Origin: Limnohabitans sp.
GTDB lineage: Bacteria > Pseudomonadota > Gammaproteobacteria > Burkholderiales > Burkholderiaceae_C
Direction: 5' to 3'
DNA length: 9,266 nt
NCBI GenBank assembly: GCA_024641725.1
Contig: JAHECM010000041.1
Location: 1-9,266 of the forward strand
The notes beneath the pieces are model-generated. The model did not search any database. It saw only the letters and a list, made by a program, of their open reading frames with translations, and was not told the origin of the DNA. The first letter of the stretch is position 1; each line of letters begins with the position of its first letter. This document shows, piece by piece, positions 1 through 6,062 of this stretch. Made by a program: the position numbers and the translations under genes.

Positions 1-1
1 C

Positions 2-874
2 ACCCTGGCGCTCATCGGCTGCGGCCTGATGGGCGGCTCGTTTGCGCTGGCCCTGCGCCAAGCGGGCTGGGTGCGGCACATCACCGGCTTCAGCGCGTCT
101 GAGCACACCCGCCAACGCGCCGTGGCCCTGGGCGTCATCGACCAAGCCTGCACCAGCGTGGCCGAGGCCGTGCAAGGCGCAGACTTGGTGTTGCTGGCCG
201 TGCCCGTGGGCGCCATGCAGGCCAGCTTTGCCGCCATGCGTGACACCCTGCAAGCCAGCGCGCTGCTGATGGACGTGGGCTCCACCAAGTGCGATGTGAT
301 TGCCGCCGCCACTGCCGCATTGGGCGAGCGCCTGCCCTGCTTTGTGCCCGCCCACCCGATTGCGGGCAAAGAAGTGGCCGGCATCGAACACGCCGAGACC
401 AGCCTGTACCAAGCGAGGCGCACCATCCTCACGCCGCTGCCCCAAACCAGCATTCACCGCCTGCAAACCGCGCACGACGTGTGGGCCGCCTTGGGCAGCC
501 ACGTCAGCACCATGACGCCCGAAGCGCACGACGCCACCTTTGCCGCCGTCAGCCACCTGCCGCACCTGCTGGCCTTTGCCGCCGTCAACGCCCTGACCGC
601 ACAGCCCCAAGGCGCTGCATTTTTAGACATGGCGGGTCCGGGCTTCAGAGACTTCTCGCGCATCGCCGCCAGCGACGCCGCCGTGTGGCGCGACATCTTG
701 AGCGCCAACCACGCCGAGGTGCTGGCACAGATCGGCCACTTTCGCACGGCGCTCGATCAGTTTGAGACGGCTTTGACAGCGGGCGATGCCGCTGCCTTGC
801 AGCAACTCATCGCGCGTGCCAGCCAGACTCGGCAAGATTGGGCTTTGCAAGCCCCCGTCGCGCCCAACGTTTGA
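2..874 (+). CDS. tyrA: prephenate dehydrogenase, 5'-truncated by window edge
   Basis: This NAD(P)-dependent enzyme oxidatively decarboxylates prephenate (or arogenate) on the tyrosine branch of aromatic synthesis, in the cytoplasm. The frame is open from base 2, so the gene begins before the window; an internal ATG at 29 is not the start. The visible 290 residues open directly on the Rossmann glycine motif GCGLMGGS (visible residues 6-13), so only a few codons are missing. Other family marks are GSTK near residue 93, the substrate-site HPIAGKE (118-124), SHLPH (184-188) with the catalytic histidine region, and GPGFRDFSRIA (212-222) in the helical C-terminal domain. There is no ACT domain and no fused chorismate mutase. 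In related genomes it is followed directly by aroA; here an AT-rich minus-strand cassette converges on it, with about 50 bp between the stop codons. Whether the preferred substrate is prephenate or arogenate cannot be read from the sequence. Confidence 0.93.
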   Translation, partial: TLALIGCGLMGGSFALALRQAGWVRHITGFSASEHTRQRAVALGVIDQACTSVAEAVQGADLVLLAVPVGAMQASFAAMRDTLQASALLMDVGSTKCDVIAAATAALGERLPCFVPAHPIAGKEVAGIEHAETSLYQARRTILTPLPQTSIHRLQTAHDVWAALGSHVSTMTPEAHDATFAAVSHLPHLLAFAAVNALTAQPQGAAFLDMAGPGFRDFSRIAASDAAVWRDILSANHAEVLAQIGHFRTALDQFETALTAGDAAALQQLIARASQTRQDWALQAPVAPNV

Positions 875-878
875 CGAA

Positions 879-915
879 AGGCCATTGCGGCCTGTGCACC
901 CCTTGCGCTGGGTGC
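879..915. terminator. possible hairpins between convergent tyrA and kinase genes
   Basis: Two small inverted repeats lie side by side in the gap between the convergent stop codons: AGGCC/GGCCT with a 5-nt loop (879-893) and GCACCC/GGGTGC with an 8-nt loop (896-915). Neither has a proper T tract, although the first is followed by TTTCG when read on the minus strand. The position suits transcription ends for both genes. The stems are short, so this is a weak call. Confidence 0.3.
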
Positions 916-926
916 TGAAATCAGCA

Positions 927-2666
927 TCATTCGGAAATTATTGCTTCAATATTTTCAATGATTTCTTGAAAGCTGATTGGCTTGTACAAAATTCTAACCG
1001 CCATATTTTCAAACACTTGAATGTGCGATGGCGATGTGTCCGCCGTGACCATGACGGCTGGAATTTTTGAATTGAAATTTTCTCGTAATTTTTCAATCAA
1101 CACATCCCCTGTGGTTTCACTCAATCGATAATCAATCAAAATGCAATCAATGGCGTCAATATGCTCGAGTTGCAAATCCAGTAATTTTTCATCATCACTC
1201 AAAACAATCACTTGCGCGCCTTTGACGGTCAAGGCTTGCGCGTAGGCATCGGCAATGGTCAAATTGTCTTCAATGATGGCAATTTTTTTGCCCATCAAAC
1301 GCCCACTGCTCAATACCGAAACATCCTCGGTTGACAACGGCGTACGAACAGATACGGTCTTGAATTGTGTTTTTAAATTGAATTTTGTCCCCATATTTTC
1401 TTTAGAACTGATTGATATTTTTGCATCAATCAAATCACTCAAACGCTTGACAATGGTCAACCCCAAACCCAAACCATCGTGTTTGGCGCGCGTTCGATCC
1501 GATCTGAAGAATTCATTGAAAATTTTATCCAAGTCAAAATCAGATATCCCACAACCTTCATCTTCAACATCTATGTTGAGCAATCCATCCTCAATATAAA
1601 ATCGCACAAAAACAAGTCCAGCATTCGAATATTGGATTGAATTTGATATTAAATTTCCAACAATTTGCTGAAGAATAATTCTATCTCCAACCACACAAGC
1701 ATCCTCGCAGTAGAATTCCAATTTTACATGGCTATCGAGAATTTTATTGCTGTACAAATCTCGCAATGTGTTTGCCAATACTTTCAAATCAAATTCACTG
1801 CTGCTGATTTTTAAAGCGTGCGCATCCAACTTGCTGATGTCTAACAATGCATCAAACATCGTGTTCAATGTGGCCATGCAATTTTTAATTTTTGTGATGT
1901 AGCTTTTTTCTTTGGCTTCAAATTTATTTACATCCAAAATCTCAAAATACACATTGATCGCATGCATAGGCTGGCGCAAATCATGACTGGCGGTGGCTAT
2001 GAATTTTGATTTGGCGATATTGGCTGAGACCGACTGATCTCGCTCATTGGCCAATTCGAGGTACAATTTTTCATTTTTAAATCTTAAACTAACTGAGTTC
2101 TCGAATATTTTTGAAAAATTTCTAGAAATACTGATAACCACAACGTAAACCGAGGCCAGACCTACGGTGAATGTCCATGGCAATATTCCTCCACTCAACA
2201 CATCAGTGCCCAATGAAGGAATAATAATCGGCAAAGTGAATGAATAAAATGTTGTCTTGTTCACACTGTAAGCAAACATGCTTGAGATCATGGCGGCAGT
2301 GATCATGTAGACATAAATCATGCGGTTGACCATGCTCAAATCAGGCGCCATCAACATCCACCCCAAGCCCCAGCCAAAACCCACAAAACCAATCCCAATC
2401 GATATTTCCTTCAGATCTTTTTCAGGATCCGAGATTTTCTCGGGATCATAATTTAAACCATAAACAATATAACTTCTAAAAACAATGGCCACCGCCATAT
2501 AGGTCAGCCATAAAATCAAATACCCATTATTGACTTCATCTTTAAATACAGGAATGCACAACAAGGGAGCCAGTACGTTCGCGAGGGTAGCGGAACGGGC
2601 AGCTTTGACGATGTGAGCCGATTTTTCTCTTAACAAATAAAAATGATTGTCTTCACTGGTATTCAT
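927..2666 (-). CDS. membrane-bound hybrid sensor histidine kinase (HisKA-HATPase-REC)
   Basis: The product is an inner-membrane sensor kinase of 579 residues that should autophosphorylate and signal to the adjacent response regulator. The N-terminus has about six hydrophobic segments (roughly 24-40, 49-70, 89-107, 116-133, 140-158, 162-181) with short loops and no periplasmic domain, so the signal is probably sensed in the membrane. A short coiled linker leads to the H-box SHDLRQP with His228. The ATP-binding domain shows the N-box (Asn338, Asn342), the G1 box DEGCG (369-373), an F-box (IFNEFF) and the G2 box GLGLGL (398-403). A C-terminal receiver from about 458 has the acidic pair Glu466/Asp467, phospho-acceptor Asp512, Thr541 and Lys562. 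There is no Hpt domain. I chose ATG at 2666 over TTG at 2669; GGA ends nine bases upstream. The gene lies 26 bp after the regulator stop, so the two are probably co-transcribed. It is AT-rich unlike the core genes. The ligand is unknown. Confidence 0.9.
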   Translation of the reverse strand: MNTSEDNHFYLLREKSAHIVKAARSATLANVLAPLLCIPVFKDEVNNGYLILWLTYMAVAIVFRSYIVYGLNYDPEKISDPEKDLKEISIGIGFVGFGWGLGWMLMAPDLSMVNRMIYVYMITAAMISSMFAYSVNKTTFYSFTLPIIIPSLGTDVLSGGILPWTFTVGLASVYVVVISISRNFSKIFENSVSLRFKNEKLYLELANERDQSVSANIAKSKFIATASHDLRQPMHAINVYFEILDVNKFEAKEKSYITKIKNCMATLNTMFDALLDISKLDAHALKISSSEFDLKVLANTLRDLYSNKILDSHVKLEFYCEDACVVGDRIILQQIVGNLISNSIQYSNAGLVFVRFYIEDGLLNIDVEDEGCGISDFDLDKIFNEFFRSDRTRAKHDGLGLGLTIVKRLSDLIDAKISISSKENMGTKFNLKTQFKTVSVRTPLSTEDVSVLSSGRLMGKKIAIIEDNLTIADAYAQALTVKGAQVIVLSDDEKLLDLQLEHIDAIDCILIDYRLSETTGDVLIEKLRENFNSKIPAVMVTADTSPSHIQVFENMAVRILYKPISFQEIIENIEAIISE

Positions 2667-2692
2667 CAAACAACATCCATTTTTTCAAACCA

Positions 2693-3325
2693 TTAGACCA
2701 ATTTATTTTTTTGCGCCTTGATCACGGCTTGTATTCGGTTAAAAACCTTCATCTCTTTGAAGATTTGATTGATATGTATCTTGACCGTCTGCTCACTGAT
2801 ATCCATCAAGTCGGCAATGATTTTGTTCTGATATCCCTTGGCCATTAAAACCAACACCTCATATTGCCTAGGTGTTAATTTGAATGGCTTTTCTTCAGAT
2901 TGAGAGTCTATTTGAATTTCATTGTCCGCTGACTGCAGCAATGGTTTTATTTTTTTAATGATATAGTCGGCCGTATTGTTTTTAGACAAAAACATATGGG
3001 CCCCCGCCGAGATCGCTTTAGGCTCCCAAATATGCTCATCCAACCCAGATATGGCAATGACGGTTTCAACATTGGGCAGATTGTTAAAAACCTTGATGCC
3101 AGCCAATCCGCTCAAACCAGGCATCAATATGTCCAGCAGCACCAACCATTTTTTTTCTGATTTTTCAAGCAGCTCCAAGCCTTGGTCTGCATTGCTGGAA
3201 ACAGCGACTTCAATACCTTGTGGTTCGAAATCCAATGCCAGTTTTTCTCTCAACGCATCTCTGTATATAGGGTGATCATCAACGATCAATAAAGATTTTT
3301 GCTGAATTGGGTTCATACATCCCAT
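2693..3325 (-). CDS. NarL/FixJ-family response regulator (REC + LuxR-type HTH)
   Basis: This is a cytoplasmic DNA-binding response regulator, the likely partner of the hybrid kinase encoded just downstream. At 210 residues it has the usual length. The receiver domain (about 11-130) carries the acidic pair Asp16/Asp17 in IVDDHP, phospho-acceptor Asp65 in LLDILMPG, Ser93 and Lys115 in FLSKN, so all key residues are intact. A linker of about 20 residues rich in Glu, Gln and Ser leads to the LuxR-type helix-turn-helix (about 150-201), with LTPRQYEVL, the recognition-helix region SEQTVKIHI and NRIQAV. The start is uncertain: ATG at 3325 gives 210 residues, while ATG at 3316 gives 207 and has GGGA just upstream. 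The gene precedes the kinase with a 26-bp gap, typical of a two-gene operon. It shares the AT-rich composition of the cassette. Target genes cannot be inferred; self-regulation and the divergent upstream region are natural candidates. Confidence 0.9.
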   Translation of the reverse strand: MGCMNPIQQKSLLIVDDHPIYRDALREKLALDFEPQGIEVAVSSNADQGLELLEKSEKKWLVLLDILMPGLSGLAGIKVFNNLPNVETVIAISGLDEHIWEPKAISAGAHMFLSKNNTADYIIKKIKPLLQSADNEIQIDSQSEEKPFKLTPRQYEVLVLMAKGYQNKIIADLMDISEQTVKIHINQIFKEMKVFNRIQAVIKAQKNKLV

Positions 3326-3432
3326 CTTAGCGTGCGGTCAGGGATCGTGCAATCAACAGTTAGTTTTACGCCCTCAGACCCCTCTAAGCTACTCAATTTC
3401 ACGGCCAAAGCGATCATTTTTGATATTTTAAA

Positions 3433-3450
3433 ATTAAATAACTATTTAAT
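3433..3450. repeat. perfect AT-only dyad upstream of the response regulator
   Basis: ATTAAATA-AC-TATTTAAT is a perfect 8-2-8 inverted repeat, about 110 bp upstream of the regulator start and 6 bp past the stop of the small gene. A 2-nt centre makes a hairpin poor, so a dimeric protein site is more natural than a terminator. One half (ATTTAAT) recurs at 3474-3480, 30 bp from its copy at 3444-3450, inside the end of the small gene. The local AT content is high, so chance remains possible. Confidence 0.35.
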
Positions 3451-3455
3451 ACTCT

Positions 3456-3761
3456 TTATTCCCAGTAATTTTCATTTAATATCTCCGCATTTTTTCTGCA
3501 GACCCGAACCGCCATGACCCTTGGCTCGGTCTCCGACCTTACCACTCCCTTACCTGCCGGGCCATCATAGTCAAAGTACGACCTGTTGGTGCCATTGAAC
3601 AGTGATTTGTAGGACACCAATTTGTAATGGGTCCCATCGTGGCAACGACCTGCAAAGACAAATTCAACATCGTCGTTTTTATTCTCTGCCAATTCACTGT
3701 GCGTCGGGATTTCTCGGGCCATGACACTGTTTGAGAGGTCAAATCTCATGACCAGCAGCAC
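3456..3761 (-). CDS. small putative exported protein, start disrupted or non-canonical
   Basis: I do not recognise this family. The conventional reading starts at GTG 3761 (101 residues) or ATG 3749, neither with a clear Shine-Dalgarno. Seen in the sequence: the same frame stays open upstream to a TAA at 3804-3806, and this extra stretch reads IIKLIKLLAFCPVL before joining VLLVM of the called protein. Together they resemble a signal peptide, with two lysines, a hydrophobic core and a Val-Met-Ala signal peptidase I type site before Arg-Glu-Ile. The mature part would be about 85 residues with exactly two cysteines (GRCHDG and RVCRKN), consistent with one disulfide in the periplasm. An ATG at 3813 lies one base out of frame. 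The gene is AT-rich, on the same strand as the regulator and kinase, and ends 130 bp before the regulator. It could be a degraded gene, or a real exported protein starting at a rare codon. A sensory partner role is inference only. Confidence 0.6.
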   Translation of the reverse strand: MLLVMRFDLSNSVMAREIPTHSELAENKNDDVEFVFAGRCHDGTHYKLVSYKSLFNGTNRSYFDYDGPAGKGVVRSETEPRVMAVRVCRKNAEILNENYWE

Positions 3762-3825
3762 TAAAACGGGGCAGAAAGCCAGTAATTTAATTAGTTTGAT
3801 GATTTAAATCCATATTCAATGATTT

Positions 3826-3853
3826 ATTTTATTTTTCCGCTCTGAAAGCGCAA
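3826..3853 (-). promoter_or_regulatory. candidate sigma70 promoter for the minus-strand cassette
   Basis: On the minus strand, TTGCGC (3853-3848) and TAAAAT (3831-3826) are separated by 16 bp. The -10 box matches five of six consensus positions and the -35 box three of six. The predicted transcript start is near 3819, just before the ATG at 3813 and the open hydrophobic stretch of the small gene. This placement argues that translation should start around 3800-3815 rather than at 3761. Confidence 0.4.
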
Positions 3854-4009
3854 TAACAAAATAGCTCTAGAACGATGGACTTATTCCGGGTGGCCGCCTA
3901 ATCGAAGCAGCGGCCTTCGCCCGTGTGTGTCCGGGCTTGCTTATTGGACTGGTGTGTTGTGGCTTATTCGGCCAAAAATAAGCGCATCCTCTGGGCCTCA
4001 CCGCCTCCC
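3854..4009. other. divergent intergenic region with hairpins and GCTTATT repeats
   Basis: The region between the small minus-strand gene and aroA-cmk shifts from AT-rich to GC-rich near 3870-3890 and holds no gene. GGCCGC/GCGGCC (3892-3897 with 3910-3915) and GCCCG/CGGGC (3919-3923 with 3932-3936, followed by TTGCTTATT) are hairpin candidates; the second is terminator-like for plus-strand transcription. The heptamer GCTTATT occurs at 3939-3945 and 3962-3968, and inverted at 3977-3983. The last two form a perfect 7-8-7 dyad. A near copy, ACTTATT, is at 3879-3885. These could be regulator sites for the flanking promoters. Confidence 0.35.
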
Positions 4010-4035
4010 CAGACAAACGTCTGAGGCGCACTGCC

Positions 4036-4041
4036 TACAAT
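4036..4041 (+). promoter_or_regulatory. TACAAT -10 box of a probably leaderless aroA-cmk transcript
   Basis: TACAAT matches five of six positions of the sigma70 -10 consensus and ends nine bases before the aroA-cmk ATG at 4050. Transcription would start at about 4047-4050, giving a 5' UTR of zero to three bases. No Shine-Dalgarno exists: the bases just before the ATG are pyrimidine-rich (CCATCCCC). The -35 match is poor; CAGACA at 4010-4015 is 20 bp away, and GACAAA gives 18 bp with few matches. Confidence 0.45.
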
Positions 4042-4049
4042 CCATCCCC

Positions 4050-6062
4050 ATGTTCTCTACCGCCTTCCTCGACCTCCCCGCCTTGCAAGGCGCCGCCGGC
4101 ACCGTCATGCTGCCCGGATCTAAAAGCATTTCCAACCGCGTGTTGCTGTTGTCGGCCTTGTGCCAGGGCACGACTGTGGTGCACGACCTGCTCGACTCCG
4201 ACGACACCCGCGTCATGCTGGCTGCCCTGAAGCAGTTGGGCTGCGGCGTGCAGGCCGATGGCACCACCGTCACCATCACCGGTTTGGGCGGGCACGCTTG
4301 GCCCGCTGAGGCGATTGAGTTTTTCATGGGCAACGCGGGCACGGCCATGCGTCCCCTCACGGCTGCACTGGCCGTACAAGGCGGCGACTTCACGCTCAAA
4401 GGCGTGCCGCGCATGCACGAGCGCCCGATTGGCGATTTGGTGGACGCGCTGCGCGAATTGGGCGGCGCGATTGACTATTTGGGCAACGACGGGTTCCCGC
4501 CGCTGCGCATCCGCCAGCCCGCGCTGCAGCTGGACAAGCCCATCCCCGTGCGCGGCGATGTGTCCAGCCAGTTCCTCACCGCTTTGCTGATGGCGCTGCC
4601 GCTGGCCGCTGGCCATCAGGCCATCACCATCGAGGTGGTGGGCGAGCTGATCAGCAAGCCTTACATTGAGATCACACTCAACTTGTTGGCGCGCTACGGC
4701 ATCGCCATCGAGCGCCAGGGCTGGGAACGCTTTGTCATTCCAGCGGGCAGCCGCTACCGGTCGCCGGGCAGCATCCACGTCGAGGCCGATGCGTCTTCGG
4801 CCAGCTACTTCATTGCGCTGGGGGCCATCGCCAAGGGCGCCGGCATCCGCATCCAAGGCGTGGGCGCAGACTCCATTCAGGGTGACATCCGCTTCATGGA
4901 CGCCGCCGAGCAGATGGGCGCCAAGATCACCAGCGGCCCCAACTGGCTTGAAATCCAACGCGGGGCTTGGCCGCTCAAGGGCATCACGCTGGACTGCAAC
5001 CACATCCCCGACGCGGCCATGACGCTGGCCGTGATGGCGCTCTACGCCAACGGCCCCACCACGCTGACCAACATCGCCAGCTGGCGCGTCAAAGAAACCG
5101 ACCGCATCGTGGCCATGGCCGCCGAATGCCGCAAGCTGGGCGCCACGGTCGAAGAAGGCCCAGACTGGATCACCGTGCACCCGCTGCCACAACGTCAATT
5201 TCCCAATGCTTTGGCAAAGGGCCAATGGCAACGCGCCAGCATCCACACTTACGACGACCACCGCGTGGCCATGTGCTTCTCGCTGGCCGCTTTCAATGCC
5301 GACCACATCCCCGTGCGCATCGAAGACCCCAAGTGCGTAGCCAAAACTTTCCCCGACTACTTTGAAGCGCTTTTTTCGGTGGCGCACACAGCGGCCAAGC
5401 ACATCCCGGTGATCTGCATCGACGGCCCCACCGCGTCGGGCAAAGGTACATTGGCCAGCCGCGTGGCCGCGCAGCTCGGCTACCACTACCTCGACTCGGG
5501 CGCGCTGTACCGCGTGACCGCCTTTGCCGCTTTGCAAGCAGGCTTGACGCTCGAAGCCGCCGACGAAGCCGCCATTGCCACGTTGGCCCGCGCCCTGCCC
5601 GTGCGCTTTGAGGGCGAGCAAGTGCTGCTGAACGACGTGGACGTGACCGACGCCATCCGCAGCGAGCAAGGCGGCATGAACGCCTCCAAAGTGTCGGTGT
5701 TGCCCGCCGTGCGCGACGCGCTGGTGCAGTTGCAGCACAGCTTTCAGCGACTGCCGGGCCTGCTGGCCGATGGGCGCGACATGGGCACCGTCATCTTCCC
5801 CGATGCGCCTTTGAAGGTGTTTTTGACCGCCAGCGCCGCGCAACGCGCCGAAAGACGGCATAAGCAATTGATTTCAAAGGGAATTTCGACTACACTCGAC
5901 AGTCTTCGCGCCGATTTAGAGGCCCGCGACGCACGCGATTCATCGCGCAGCGTGGCACCCTTGAAAGCGGCGCAAGATGCTTTGCAACTGGACAACTCCA
6001 GCCTCTCCATCGAAGCCTCGGTGGCGCAGGTCCTGGCCTGGTGGCAAAGCCAGCGCGACTGA
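4050..6062 (+). CDS. aroA-cmk: bifunctional EPSP synthase / cytidylate kinase
   Basis: One 670-residue cytoplasmic protein joins two enzymes. Residues 1 to about 443 are 3-phosphoshikimate 1-carboxyvinyltransferase, which condenses shikimate-3-phosphate with PEP in the shikimate pathway. It shows PGSKSISNR with Lys25, GNAGTAMRP (94-102), GDVSSQ (169-174), IPDAAMT with catalytic-type Asp321, RVKETDR (346-352), YDDHRVAM (401-408) and the DPKCVAKTFPDYF end. GTAMRP is the class I, glyphosate-sensitive form. Residues from about 453 are CMP/dCMP kinase of normal size (about 218 residues): P-loop GPTASGKGT (459-467), YLDSGALYR (480-488), DGRDMGT (574-580) and RDARDSSR (626-633). The frame is continuous with only a linker of about 10 residues. 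The start is the ATG at 4050; the open frame runs upstream to GTG 3927, but those 41 codons are not family-like. Such fusions are known in Comamonadaceae. Separate aroA and cmk genes are adjacent in most other proteobacteria. Confidence 0.95.
   Translation: MFSTAFLDLPALQGAAGTVMLPGSKSISNRVLLLSALCQGTTVVHDLLDSDDTRVMLAALKQLGCGVQADGTTVTITGLGGHAWPAEAIEFFMGNAGTAMRPLTAALAVQGGDFTLKGVPRMHERPIGDLVDALRELGGAIDYLGNDGFPPLRIRQPALQLDKPIPVRGDVSSQFLTALLMALPLAAGHQAITIEVVGELISKPYIEITLNLLARYGIAIERQGWERFVIPAGSRYRSPGSIHVEADASSASYFIALGAIAKGAGIRIQGVGADSIQGDIRFMDAAEQMGAKITSGPNWLEIQRGAWPLKGITLDCNHIPDAAMTLAVMALYANGPTTLTNIASWRVKETDRIVAMAAECRKLGATVEEGPDWITVHPLPQRQFPNALAKGQWQRASIHTYDDHRVAMCFSLAAFNADHIPVRIEDPKCVAKTFPDYFEALFSVAHTAAKHIPVICIDGPTASGKGTLASRVAAQLGYHYLDSGALYRVTAFAALQAGLTLEAADEAAIATLARALPVRFEGEQVLLNDVDVTDAIRSEQGGMNASKVSVLPAVRDALVQLQHSFQRLPGLLADGRDMGTVIFPDAPLKVFLTASAAQRAERRHKQLISKGISTTLDSLRADLEARDARDSSRSVAPLKAAQDALQLDNSSLSIEASVAQVLAWWQSQRD
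5868..5896 (+). promoter_or_regulatory. candidate internal promoter for rpsA within the cmk coding end
   Basis: TTGATT (5868-5873) and TACACT (5891-5896) are separated by exactly 17 bp; each matches four of six consensus positions. The predicted start near 5903 gives rpsA a leader of about 335 nt. The codons here (residues 605-616) use A or T in the third position in 7 of 12 cases, unlike the GC-rich third positions around them, suggesting a constraint beyond protein coding. Promoters within cmk/mssA are known for E. coli rpsA. Confidence 0.45.

Noticed and set aside
887..3916. GCGGCCT at 887-893 and 3910-3916 as flanking direct repeats of the cassette
   Set aside because: Only seven GC-rich bases shared, expected by chance in this composition; no longer match or mobility gene nearby.
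3927..4049. N-terminal extension of aroA-cmk from GTG 3927
   Set aside because: The 41 residues do not resemble the AroA N-terminus, while ATG 4050 gives the family-like MFSTAFLDLPALQ opening.
875..4049. tRNA, CRISPR array or insertion sequence in or near the AT-rich block
   Set aside because: No cloverleaf-like T-arm or anticodon pattern, no regularly spaced repeats and no transposase or integrase reading frame were found.
4035..5867. 610-codon open frame antisense to aroA-cmk
   Set aside because: Low-complexity Gly/Ala/His/Arg/Val composition typical of the antisense frame of GC-rich genes; the opposite strand encodes all AroA and Cmk motifs.
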